The notes under the pieces were generated by a model that did not search any database, was not told the DNA's origin, and saw nothing but the letters and a program-made list of their open reading frames with translations. The position numbers were made by a program, and so were the translations under genes. Shown piece after piece: positions 33,789-41,860 of a stretch of 64,000 nucleotides of DNA; position 1 is the stretch's first letter; every line of letters begins with the position of its first letter. The stretch covers positions 558,001-622,000 of the forward strand of contig NZ_JBHTDD010000001.1 in assembly GCF_042666615.1 (NCBI RefSeq). The letters are read 5' to 3'. The DNA comes from KBS50 sp042666615 (lineage in GTDB: Bacteria > Actinomycetota > Actinomycetes > Mycobacteriales > Micromonosporaceae).

Positions 33789-34523
33789 ATGGGGGACATG
33801 ACCTCCACCTCCACGGACGCTCCGCGGTCGCCCGGGCGGCCGCGGAGCGTCCGCGCCGACGAGGCGATCGTCGACGCCGCGCTCGACCTGCTCGCCGAGG
33901 GGAGCACGATCGAGGCGCTGTCGATCGAGGCGATCGCCACCCGGGCCGGAGTCGGCAAGGCCACCATCTACCGACGGTGGCCCGGCAAGGAGGCGTTGCT
34001 GCTGGACGCGCTGCGGACGCTCAAGGGCCCGCCGCCCGAGCCGGCCGGACGCAGCGTCCGGGAGGACCTGATCACCCTGCTGACCGCGGCCGGTCGCCAA
34101 CCCGATCCGCGGGCGGTCCGGATCATGCCGTGCCTGGTTCCCGAGGTGCACCGCAGTGCCGAACAGCACCGGCTCTACCAGGAACTGATCGAGCCACGCC
34201 GCCAGGCCATGCGCGAGGTGCTGCGTCGCGGCGTCACCACCGGTGAATTGCGGCCGGACATCGACGTCGAAGTCTGCATGATGATGATCACCGGTCCGAT
34301 GTTGATGCACCGGTTGCTGCGGTGGCGCCCGGACATCGAGGACCGGGAACTCGCGGAGCGGATCGTGGACGCCATCTTCGCCGGGCTGACGGACTTGACC
34401 ACGCGGGTGGCACCGGGCGGCGTCCATTCCGCGCCCGCCGATTCCGCGCCCGCCAATTCCGCGCCCGCCGATCCGGCGCCCGCCGATTCCGCGCCCGCCG
34501 GCGATGGCGAGGCGGTCCGATGA
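33789..34523 (+). CDS. TetR-family regulator
   Basis: 244 residues. The HTH reads LSIEAIATRAGVGKATIYRRWPGKEALL, shown here as a motif of the family with its W-P-G-K-E-A end; a ligand-binding region with a MetMetMet-rich helix follows. The last ~30 residues consist of APADS-type repeats from a 15-base tandem repeat and are not part of the fold. It probably represses the MFS gene just upstream. The ATG at 33789 is spaced from GAGGGGTCGG; a second ATG lies nine bases on. Confidence 0.85.
   Translation: MGDMTSTSTDAPRSPGRPRSVRADEAIVDAALDLLAEGSTIEALSIEAIATRAGVGKATIYRRWPGKEALLLDALRTLKGPPPEPAGRSVREDLITLLTAAGRQPDPRAVRIMPCLVPEVHRSAEQHRLYQELIEPRRQAMREVLRRGVTTGELRPDIDVEVCMMMITGPMLMHRLLRWRPDIEDRELAERIVDAIFAGLTDLTTRVAPGGVHSAPADSAPANSAPADPAPADSAPAGDGEAVR
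34428..34502 (+). repeat. Five 15-bp tandem repeats in the TetR gene
   Basis: TCCGCGCCCGCCGAT recurs five times with single changes, encoding the SAPAD-type tail. In frame throughout. Confidence 0.85.
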
Positions 34524-34873
34524 CCCGCGACGAGGTGCTGGCGTTCTGCCTGGCCAAGCCTGGTGCCTGGCAGGATATGCCGTGGGAGGGCGACGTGGTG
34601 GTGAAGGTCGGCCCCAAGATCTTCGCGTTCTTCGGCGACGCCGGCCCCGCCGCCACGATCGGGGTCAAGTGCGGGCCGAATCGGGACGTGGCCGACGAGT
34701 GGCTGGCCCGCTACCCGGACGACGCGTCGGTGATGGCCTACATCGGTCGGTCCGGCTGGAACACGCTGCGCATCGGCGGCGCCATTCCGGACGACGAACT
34801 GATCGAGGCGGTCGACGCGTCGTACGCGGCGGTCGTCGCCAAACTCCCCAAACGAGACCGCCCCCCAACCTGA
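34520..34873 (+). CDS. MmcQ/YjbR-family protein
   Basis: 117-residue protein of the YjbR fold: MTRDEVLAFCLAKPGAWQDM, KIFAFFG and the W-N-T-L segment (SGWNTLRIGGAIPDDEL) are the family's markers. Members are annotated as DNA-binding but biochemical roles are mostly unknown. Its ATG overlaps the TetR stop (ATGA). The convergent thioesterase frame runs 136 bases into this gene on the other strand. Confidence 0.85.
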   Translation: MTRDEVLAFCLAKPGAWQDMPWEGDVVVKVGPKIFAFFGDAGPAATIGVKCGPNRDVADEWLARYPDDASVMAYIGRSGWNTLRIGGAIPDDELIEAVDASYAAVVAKLPKRDRPPT

Positions 34874-35721
34874 CCCACCCGTCCCGCCACCCCACGCCAC
34901 CCCCGCGCCATCTGCGGTGATCTTGCACTTTGGGTTGCGTCAAAAGGGTAGGAGAGCCATAAAGCGCCAACCCAAAGTGCAAGATCGGTGGGGGTGGGGG
35001 TGGGGGTGGCGCGGGTGGGGGTGGGGGTGGCCGCCGGGGGGAAGAGGTCCGCGATCGCGCGGGCGGTCGCCGTGGCCTCGGTGGTCGGGAAGTAGTGACC
35101 GCCCTCGACGACCCGACTGGACAGCACCCGTTCCGGCGGCAACCGGGACGCCACGGCGGCCGGGGTACAGAGCTGGTCACCGGCACCGATCAACACATGC
35201 ACCGGAACGGTGACCGGACGGTCCAGCCCACCGGGCGCGAGTGCGACGTCCCGGCGGAACCTCGGCAGCAGCAGGCGGGCGATCTCCTCCTCGGTCAGCG
35301 ACGTTTCCGGGAGCAGCCCGACCCGGCGTAGCCCGGCGATGAGGCGCGCGTCGTCGGTCGCGGTGAGCAGGTCGCGGACCGTCGGATCCGGATGCAGCGG
35401 CGGTGCGGCGAGGAGAATAGGCGTCTTGGCCAGGTCGTCGCCGGCCACCTCGGCGAGCCGGACGGCCAGCACCGCGCCGAGGCTGTGGCCGAGCAGCACG
35501 GCCCGGTCGGAGACGTGCGGCCGGAGGGCCCGCCACCAGCTCTCCGCCGCCTGGTCGAGATCCACACCGACGGGGTGGCGGGCCTCACCCGCCACCACCC
35601 GCCAGCCGGCCGGCAGGGCGACGGCCAACGGAGTGAACGAGCCGATCGATCCGCCCGCGTGCGGGATGCAGATCAGGGTGCGGTCCGACCCGTCCCGCAG
35701 CACCCGCACGGTCACCGTCAC
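34738..35721 (-). CDS. Type II thioesterase (alpha/beta hydrolase)
   Basis: Editing/release thioesterase of polyketide and peptide systems. ICIPHAGGSIGSF is the oxyanion region, GHSLGA carries the nucleophile Ser, GAGDQLCTP the acid and EGGHYFP the catalytic His. The fold would end near ADLFPPAA (about residue 231); the frame then continues ~95 more residues through a Thr-Pro repeat and the convergent terminator into yjbR antisense, giving 327 residues in all. The GTG start overlaps the ligase stop (GTGA). Last gene of the ACP-KS operon. Confidence 0.8.
   Translation of the reverse strand: MTVTVRVLRDGSDRTLICIPHAGGSIGSFTPLAVALPAGWRVVAGEARHPVGVDLDQAAESWWRALRPHVSDRAVLLGHSLGAVLAVRLAEVAGDDLAKTPILLAAPPLHPDPTVRDLLTATDDARLIAGLRRVGLLPETSLTEEEIARLLLPRFRRDVALAPGGLDRPVTVPVHVLIGAGDQLCTPAAVASRLPPERVLSSRVVEGGHYFPTTEATATARAIADLFPPAATPTPTRATPTPTPTDLALWVGALWLSYPFDATQSARSPQMARGWRGVAGRVGQVGGRSRLGSLATTAAYDASTASISSSSGMAPPMRSVFQPDRPM
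34919..34986. terminator. Perfect 19-bp inverted repeat between yjbR and the thioesterase
   Basis: GATCTTGCACTTTGGGTTG (34919-34937) is exactly complementary to 34968-34986. The 30-base loop and the arms are AT-richer than the flanks. Placed to terminate both convergent genes. Confidence 0.7.
34987..35042 (+). repeat. GGGGGT-rich repeat with G-quadruplex potential
   Basis: Five or more GTGGGG runs, interrupted once by CGCGG, then CCGCCGGGGGG. Reads as Thr-Pro repeats in the thioesterase frame on the minus strand. Four or more runs of at least four G on the plus strand meet the formal quadruplex pattern. Confidence 0.75.
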
Positions 35722-37214
35722 CCGGTCACCTCGGCCGCCCGCAGCTTGAACCGGGCCAGTTTGCCTGTCGACGTCACCGGCAGCTCGTCGACGACCCGCA
35801 CCGCGACGGGCCGTTTGTACGGCGGCAGCCCGGTGCGGAACGCCTTCCAGGCCGACCGGCGCAGTTCATCCCGGTCCGTGTCGGAGGACGGCACCAGGTA
35901 GGCGACAGCCTGTTCCAGTCCGTGTTCGTCGCGCGTCCCGACCACCGCGCACTGGCCCACGCCGGGCAGGTCGCGGACCGCCGCCTCGATTTCGAACGGC
36001 GAGACTTTGTATCCGCCAAGGTTGAGCAGATCGTCCCGGCGGCACAGGTAGCCGATCCGGCCGTCCTGCTCCCGCCGCACGATGTCGCCGGTGTACGCCC
36101 CGCCGTCGGCGAATGTCCGCGCGGCGGCCTCCGGACGGTCCAGATATCCTGCGGCGACCGACGGACCGGCCACGTGCAGCCGCCCGTCGACGCCGTCGGG
36201 CAGGACGTGACCGTCGTCGTCCCGTACGGTAAGCGTCACACCGGGCACGGCGGTGCCGGTCGAACCCGGTTCGGTGCCCCGGGTGGCCACAACGATGTGC
36301 AGTACCTCCGTCGCCCCCAGCCCGTTGACCACCGGGACGCCGAAGGTGCGGGTGAAGTCCGCGCAGACCGGCGCGGGCAGATGCTCACCGGCGGACACGG
36401 CCAGCCGCAGCGAGCCGAGTTCGGGTGGCTCACCGGCACGCGCCCGGTCCAGCAGTGCCGCGTACACCCGGGGGACGGCGCAGAGCACCGTGGGCCGGTG
36501 CCGGGCGATACTGGCCGCCACTCCGTACACGTCGGGTGGTCCCTGCCGCAACACGGCGCTGGCCCCCGCCGCCAGCGGAAAGAGCAACGAGTTGCCGAAG
36601 CCGTACCCGAAGGATAGCTTCGCCGTCGACAGCACCCGATCCTCCGGACGCAGGTCGAGGAGGTGACCGAAGCCGTCGAGCACCGCCTCGATGCCGGCCG
36701 CCGTGTGCAGCACACCCTTCGGCACGCCGGTGCTGCCCGAGGTGTACTGGATCAGCACCACATCGGACGGTGCGACCACCACGGCCGGTGGCGGCTCTAT
36801 CGGCTCCGCCGCGTCCGGATCCGCCCAATCGGGACCGCCCCGCGGGACCGCCAGCGGGCCGTCGGTCGGCAGCGACGCCGCTGCCTTGGCGTCGAGGTGC
36901 AGGTACCGGGCGCCGCAGTCGCCGGCGATGAACGCCACCTCCGTCGCGGTGAGCATCGAGCTGACCGGCACCGCCACCATCCCGCGCCACCAGAGGGCGA
37001 GGACCGCGACCACGGTGGTGATCGCGTCGTCCGCCACCACCAGGCCCGGCCCGCCGGCGATTCCGGCCCGGTCCAGGCGGGTCGCGTACGCGCGCACCGC
37101 CCGGTGCAGCTCGGCATAGCTGATCCGGCGGTCGGTGTCCAGATATGCGGTCGTGCCGCCGGCCGTCGCTATCCGGTGACCCACCAGCCGCTGAACCAGA
37201 TCGACAGTTGTCAT
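35718..37214 (-). CDS. AMP-dependent acyl/aryl ligase, benzoate-CoA-ligase-like
   Basis: 498-residue adenylate-forming enzyme. ATP loop QYTSGSTGVPKG, GLGATEVLH, YTGDIV, and the C-terminal STGKLARFKL with its catalytic lysine are present. The segment STAKLSFGYGFGNSLLFPL is characteristic of benzoate-CoA-ligase-like enzymes. In this operon it most likely activates a carboxylic-acid starter and loads the ACP or CoA. ATG at 37214 overlaps the upstream ketosynthase-like stop; it overlaps the thioesterase by GTGA. Confidence 0.85.
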   Translation of the reverse strand: MTTVDLVQRLVGHRIATAGGTTAYLDTDRRISYAELHRAVRAYATRLDRAGIAGGPGLVVADDAITTVVAVLALWWRGMVAVPVSSMLTATEVAFIAGDCGARYLHLDAKAAASLPTDGPLAVPRGGPDWADPDAAEPIEPPPAVVVAPSDVVLIQYTSGSTGVPKGVLHTAAGIEAVLDGFGHLLDLRPEDRVLSTAKLSFGYGFGNSLLFPLAAGASAVLRQGPPDVYGVAASIARHRPTVLCAVPRVYAALLDRARAGEPPELGSLRLAVSAGEHLPAPVCADFTRTFGVPVVNGLGATEVLHIVVATRGTEPGSTGTAVPGVTLTVRDDDGHVLPDGVDGRLHVAGPSVAAGYLDRPEAAARTFADGGAYTGDIVRREQDGRIGYLCRRDDLLNLGGYKVSPFEIEAAVRDLPGVGQCAVVGTRDEHGLEQAVAYLVPSSDTDRDELRRSAWKAFRTGLPPYKRPVAVRVVDELPVTSTGKLARFKLRAAEVTG

Positions 37215-38239
37215 GACCAAACCTCCATGCAGGACGCGGTGCCGGCCGGCTCGACCGCAAGCGCGAGAACCGCCGGCTGGCCCGCCGCGCACAGGGTGGC
37301 CGCGCAGACCACGGCGAGGAAGCCGCCGGCGGCGCCGAAGTCGCCCAGCTCGCGCTCGATGTGCCAGACGGAACCGGCCAGTTCGGTGAGCGCGTCGGCG
37401 ACCGCTGGGTCAGGGCTGGCGAGCACCACTCCGGCCACCGGGCCGGCCGCGTGGACAAGCTCACGTACGCCGTCGAGCCCGTGTACCGGATCGAAGCCGA
37501 CCCGGCGGGACCGGCGGAGGGTGACCGCCCCGGCGACGCCAGGAGCGAGGGCCAGGCAGGCGGACCCCTCGGCTGGCGCCAACCCGTCGGACACCCCGGC
37601 GAGGCTCCATCTGCTGGTCACCGCCGAACCGCCGACCAGAGCGCAGGATGCCTCACCCGCGGCGAGGAGATGACCCGCCTCGATCACCGCGGCCATCCCG
37701 GCCGTCACCCCACCGACAAGCGTCTCGACCGGGCCGGTGAGCCCGAGCCGGATCGAGACGGTCGAGGCGGGACCGTTGTACGCCGCGAGGGGTGCGAGGA
37801 TCGGACTGGTCAGCCCGGGATCGAGCAGTGCGGCGTCGAGGCAGACGCCGGCGTATTCCGGCAACCCGGCGGTGGAACTCGCCCACAGCACCGCCGTGGC
37901 GTCCGGGGCTTGCTGGACCGCCTCCGCCTCCGCCTCCGCCTCCGCCGCCTCCGCCCCCGCCTCCGCCGCCTCCGCCGCCGCGGCGAGGGCGAGCAGCGAT
38001 TCGTGCGGCCAGTTGCGCAGCCCGCGCGCCGGAAGCCCGGGGGGCAGCCGAGGCTCGACGGAGGCGGGCACCCACCGATCGACCGGCGGCAGGTCGGTGT
38101 TCGCGGCGGTGAGGCTCCGCCCCGCTCCGGGAACCGGCACCTCGCCGGTGAGCTGCCGGATCAGGTCCGCCGGCGCGGTCACCCCCGGCATCCTCAACCC
38201 CAGCCCGCCAACGGCGAGTACGGTGCCGTCAGGCGTCAT
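37211..38239 (-). CDS. Ketosynthase-like chain-length-factor-type protein without active-site Cys
   Basis: About 342 residues, short for a ketosynthase. The thiolase-type strand where KS enzymes carry Cys reads ETLVGGVTAGM, with Val in place of Cys; no second-His HGTGT motif is seen. It thus resembles KS-beta/chain-length-factor subunits that pair with a KS-alpha, here the gene just upstream. An Ala/Glu run (AAAAEAAEAGAEAAEAEAEA) is encoded by a GGCGGA microsatellite near 37920-37985. ATG at 38239 has GGGAGG six bases upstream; a GTG at 38245 is the alternative. Overlaps both neighbours. Confidence 0.7.
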   Translation of the reverse strand: MTPDGTVLAVGGLGLRMPGVTAPADLIRQLTGEVPVPGAGRSLTAANTDLPPVDRWVPASVEPRLPPGLPARGLRNWPHESLLALAAAAEAAEAGAEAAEAEAEAEAVQQAPDATAVLWASSTAGLPEYAGVCLDAALLDPGLTSPILAPLAAYNGPASTVSIRLGLTGPVETLVGGVTAGMAAVIEAGHLLAAGEASCALVGGSAVTSRWSLAGVSDGLAPAEGSACLALAPGVAGAVTLRRSRRVGFDPVHGLDGVRELVHAAGPVAGVVLASPDPAVADALTELAGSVWHIERELGDFGAAGGFLAVVCAATLCAAGQPAVLALAVEPAGTASCMEVWS

Positions 38240-39599
38240 CGTCACCCTCCCGGCCGAGCAGCAGGGTGGTCACGCCGCCCCCGAACCCGGCCGCCGGACT
38301 GGCGACCAAGCGGACCGGGACCCGGCGGCCCTCAGCGGGAACCAGGTCGATACCGGCACACTCCGGGTCGGGGCGGTCCAGGGTGACGTTGCCGGGAATC
38401 AGGTCTCCGGCCAGCGCGCGTACCGCGATAACCGCCTCCAGCGCGGCGGCGGCGCCCACCGCGTGGCCCAGCTGGCCCTTGAGCGAGGAGACCACCGGCG
38501 GCCGGCGGCCGGCCAGCCCTTTGGCGGTGGCCCGCGCCTCCACGCCGTCGTTCGCCGGGGTTCCGGTGCCGTGCGCACAGACCCAGTCGATCTCCTCCGC
38601 CTGCCGGCCGGCCCGTCCGAGGAGCGTCTGCAGGGTGGTGACGAGCGCGGCGCCGTCGGGATGCGGATGGGTCATGTGGTAGGCGTCGGCTGACGACGCG
38701 CAGCCGAGCAGGCGGGCCCGGGGGCGCCCGCCCCGGGCGGTCAGTCGGTCGGCCCGCTCCAGGACCAGCACACCGGCGCCCTCCGCCGGCACCGTGCCGC
38801 GCCGGGCCACGTCGAACGGCCGGACCACGTCCGGAGCGAGCGCCCGCAGGGCGGTGAACATCGCGAAGACCTCCAGCGACAGTTCGTCCGCCCCGGCACA
38901 GATCGCCACGTCCACCTCGCCGGCCCGGACAGCGCGGTAGCCGGCGGCGATCGCCGCGTTGCCCGCTGAGCAGCCCGACGCGACCAGCACGGTCGGACCG
39001 GTGACCCGGACCACGCGGCGCACCACGTCGAGCAGCGTGCCGGGTCGGGCCCAGGCCCGGCCGCGCACCGCGAGCCCACGCGGACCGATCCCCCGATCCA
39101 GCAGCGGCCGGGTCGCCATCACCGACCCGACGAAGATGCCGACCCGCTCCCGGGTATCCGACCGGAGATCGCCACGGCCCGCCGGCCCGACCCGGTCACC
39201 GGACGTCGGCCCGACCGGCGTTCGAGACGCCGGCCCGACCCCGCCACCGGACGCCGACCCGACAAGCGTTCCGGCGCGGCTGGAAAGTGCCGGTTCTCCG
39301 GGTGACCGGCCAGCGTCGGCCAACGCTTCCAGGGTGGCCGCCGCCAGATACCTGGCGGCCAGTGACTCGTGCGTCGGCACCAGGTCGTCCAGCCCGGCCA
39401 GTGCGCCGGCCGGCACCTCACCCACCTGGCAGGTCGGGTATCCGGTGAGGTCGAACCTGCTCGCCGGACCGGTCAGCACGGCGTGGTCGCGCACCGCCGC
39501 CCAGAGCGCGTCGGCACCCAGACCCGCCACCGAGACCGCTCCGATTCCGGCCACCGCCACCGCCCGGCGGCCTTGCGGCGCACCGTCGTCAAGCAGCAA
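38229..39599 (-). CDS. Beta-ketoacyl-ACP synthase (KS-alpha type)
   Basis: Condensing enzyme of 456 residues with the full triad: C210 in VASGCSAGNAA, H343 in CAHGTGTPAND and H379 in KGQLGHAVGAA. A Gly/Ser/Pro-rich stretch of about 40 residues (GGGVGPASRTPVGPTSG and on) interrupts the N-terminal half before the ERVGIFVGS strand. The TTG start overlaps the ACP stop by 11 bases. Pairs with the downstream Cys-less partner; together they could catalyse iterative malonyl-ACP condensations. No KR, AT or cyclase gene is adjacent. Confidence 0.85.
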   Translation of the reverse strand: MLLDDGAPQGRRAVAVAGIGAVSVAGLGADALWAAVRDHAVLTGPASRFDLTGYPTCQVGEVPAGALAGLDDLVPTHESLAARYLAAATLEALADAGRSPGEPALSSRAGTLVGSASGGGVGPASRTPVGPTSGDRVGPAGRGDLRSDTRERVGIFVGSVMATRPLLDRGIGPRGLAVRGRAWARPGTLLDVVRRVVRVTGPTVLVASGCSAGNAAIAAGYRAVRAGEVDVAICAGADELSLEVFAMFTALRALAPDVVRPFDVARRGTVPAEGAGVLVLERADRLTARGGRPRARLLGCASSADAYHMTHPHPDGAALVTTLQTLLGRAGRQAEEIDWVCAHGTGTPANDGVEARATAKGLAGRRPPVVSSLKGQLGHAVGAAAALEAVIAVRALAGDLIPGNVTLDRPDPECAGIDLVPAEGRRVPVRLVASPAAGFGGGVTTLLLGREGDDDA

Positions 39600-39849
39600 T
39601 GGACACGCCCCGGGCCCGCAGCACGGTCAGCGCGTCGGCAAGGGTGTTCAGGTTCGCGGCCTCCTCGTCGGTGAGACGCACGCCGGTCCGCCTTTCGATC
39701 CGGACGACAAATTCGATCTTCTGTAGCGAGTCGATTCCGAGATCCTGATAGAAGTCGGCGTCATCCGTGACCTCGGCCGGGACGACCTCGAACGCGTCGG
39801 CCGCCAGGTCACGCAGGTCGGCAGCTGAAATTTCGTTCATCTTTTGCAT
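39589..39849 (-). CDS. Acyl carrier protein
   Basis: 86 residues, acidic, four-helix carrier protein. The phosphopantetheine serine is in LGIDSLQKIEFV. ATG at 39849 is preceded by GAGGAGTGGG; the next in-frame ATG at 39840 has no such site. It leads the operon ACP, KS, KS-like, ligase, thioesterase. Confidence 0.9.
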   Translation of the reverse strand: MQKMNEISAADLRDLAADAFEVVPAEVTDDADFYQDLGIDSLQKIEFVVRIERRTGVRLTDEEAANLNTLADALTVLRARGVSIAA

Positions 39850-40160
39850 GTCGACCCACTCCTCGTTCCGGTCCCATACCGCCCATGAGCCCCGGCTCGG
39901 GATGGATTTTCCACTGATCATTTTTTCTTTGCCATCGGTCGATATGTTGATGTCATTCTGGCGATATCGACCGCCCCTCCTGGCCCGGTGTCGGTGTGGC
40001 GATGCCCCTATCCTGGGTGACAATGTGCATCTGTGTCGCCACTCAGCGCAGTCGGGCGGATCGTCCGCGACTCGCAGGTTCGGCGAATATCCGCAGCTCA
40101 GATACCCTGGAACGGCTCCAGAGTCAGCCCCGCGCCGCCATCCCAGGGAGTCCCCTCATC
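39850..40160. other. Divergent promoter region of the ACP operon and the GH20 gene
   Basis: No gene. The segment 39900-39975 is clearly richer in A+T than the rest of the window (TTTTTTCTTTGCC, TCGATATGTTGATGTC) and includes a repeated CGATAT (near 39938 and 39962), so promoter elements for the ACP operon are likely here. Confidence 0.5.
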
Positions 40161-41855
40161 ATGAGTGTCGGCCCTCGATCCACCGATCCGTCGACCACCA
40201 CGCCCCCGCCCCGAGCGACCCCGGACCGGGAGGCCATGGCCAGGCTCGACGCCCTGCTTCCCCGCCCACTCCGGGTGGAACAGCTGGCCGGCGCGGCATA
40301 TCGCCTCACCCCCGAGACCACCATCCGGGCCACCGCCCAGCCGGACGCCCTGGACGTCGCGGAGCACCTCGCCGACCTGCTGCGCGGACCCACCGGCTAT
40401 CCGCTGCCGGTGACCCCCGCCGGGGTGGCGACCGCCGACGGGGACATCACCCTGCTGCTCACCGACGACGCCGCCGAACCCGAGAGTGCCGGCGCCGAGG
40501 GCTATCAGCTGGACGTCACCGCCGACGCGGTCACGCTCCGCGGCCGCACCGCCACCGGGCTGCACCACGGCGTGCAGACGCTGCGCCAACTCCTGCCGCC
40601 CGCCGTTGACGGCCGTACCGCCCCAGGCCCGTGGACGGTGCCGGGCTGCCGGATCGCGGACCATCCCCGGTACGCGTACCGGGGCGTGATGCTGGACGTG
40701 GCCCGGCACTTCTTCGACGCCGACCAGGTGTGCCGGTTCATCGACCAGGTGGCCCGATACAAAATCAACTATCTGCACCTGCACCTCACCGACGACCAGG
40801 GCTGGCGGATCGCCATCGATTCCTGGCCCCGACTGACCGAGGTGGGCGGCGCCAGCCAGGTCGGCGGTGGCCCCGGCGGTTACTACACCAAGGCCGACTA
40901 CCAGCGCATCGTCGGCCACGCGGCCCGCCGGCGGATCACCGTCGTTCCGGAGATCGACGTACCGGGGCACACCAACGCGGCGCTCGTCGCGTACCCGGAA
41001 CTCGCCCCAGGCGGCCGCGCCCCGGTGGCGTACACCGGCACCGACGTCGGGTTCAGCGCGCTCGACGTGACGAACGGCCGGACGTACACGTTCCTGACCG
41101 ACGTCCTCGGCGAAGTGGCCGAGCTGAGCCCGGGCCAGTTCCTCCATCTCGGCGGCGACGAGGCGTTCACCCTGCCGCCCGGCGCCTACACGGACTTCGT
41201 GAACCGGGCACAGGCAATCGTCGCGGCCACCGGCAAGCGGGTGTTGGGCTGGCACCAGACCGCCCCGGCGACACACGTCGACGGCCGGGTGTTGCACTAC
41301 TGGGGCACCACGGCCGAACAGGCGCCGGTGGCCGACGCCGTACGCCGAGGGGCTGGGGTACTGCTCTCCCCCGCGGACCGGTGCTATCTGGACATGAAGT
41401 ACACCGCCGACACTCCGATCGGCCACGACTGGGCCGGTCATATCGAGACCCGGCGCGCGTACGACTGGGACCCCGCCAGCTACCTGGACGGCGTACCGGC
41501 GGAAGCGATCCTCGGCATCGAGGCGCCACTGTGGACGGAGTCCGTGACCACACCGACCGAGATCGAGTTCATGGTCTTCCCGCGGCTGCCCGCCATCGCC
41601 GAGTTGGGCTGGTCACCGGCCGCCGGGCGGGACTGGTCGAACTTCCGCGCCCGGTTGGCGGCCCAGGCAACCCGCTGGCGGGCGGCCGGCATCGCGTTCC
41701 ATCATTCGCCCGAGGTGCCCTGGCCCGCCCCGCGCACGGCGGCCGGTGTCGAACCCACCTCGACTCCCGCCGCCCCGTCCGCCGGAACGATGGCCGCGGC
41801 CGGACCGCCGGTTCCCACGCCCCGCGATCCGGCCGACGACGCCCCGGTCGGCTAA
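40161..41855 (+). CDS. GH20 beta-N-acetylhexosaminidase
   Basis: 564 residues. An N-terminal GH20b domain (about 30-165) precedes the catalytic barrel (YAYRGVMLDVARHFFD onward). The catalytic Asp-Glu pair is D333-E334 in HLGGDEAF, and HLHLTDDQGWRI is also diagnostic. It releases terminal GlcNAc or GalNAc from chitin- or glycoconjugate-type chains. No signal peptide is seen: the protein begins with a Pro/Thr/Arg-rich segment, so it would act inside the cell or leave by another route. The last ~50 residues are a low-complexity tail. Confidence 0.92.
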   Translation: MSVGPRSTDPSTTTPPPRATPDREAMARLDALLPRPLRVEQLAGAAYRLTPETTIRATAQPDALDVAEHLADLLRGPTGYPLPVTPAGVATADGDITLLLTDDAAEPESAGAEGYQLDVTADAVTLRGRTATGLHHGVQTLRQLLPPAVDGRTAPGPWTVPGCRIADHPRYAYRGVMLDVARHFFDADQVCRFIDQVARYKINYLHLHLTDDQGWRIAIDSWPRLTEVGGASQVGGGPGGYYTKADYQRIVGHAARRRITVVPEIDVPGHTNAALVAYPELAPGGRAPVAYTGTDVGFSALDVTNGRTYTFLTDVLGEVAELSPGQFLHLGGDEAFTLPPGAYTDFVNRAQAIVAATGKRVLGWHQTAPATHVDGRVLHYWGTTAEQAPVADAVRRGAGVLLSPADRCYLDMKYTADTPIGHDWAGHIETRRAYDWDPASYLDGVPAEAILGIEAPLWTESVTTPTEIEFMVFPRLPAIAELGWSPAAGRDWSNFRARLAAQATRWRAAGIAFHHSPEVPWPAPRTAAGVEPTSTPAAPSAGTMAAAGPPVPTPRDPADDAPVG

Positions 41856-41860
41856 CCACG

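Noticed and set aside
36663..37673. A 336-residue plus-strand frame
   Set aside because: Antisense to the ligase and KS-like genes; no recognisable domain.
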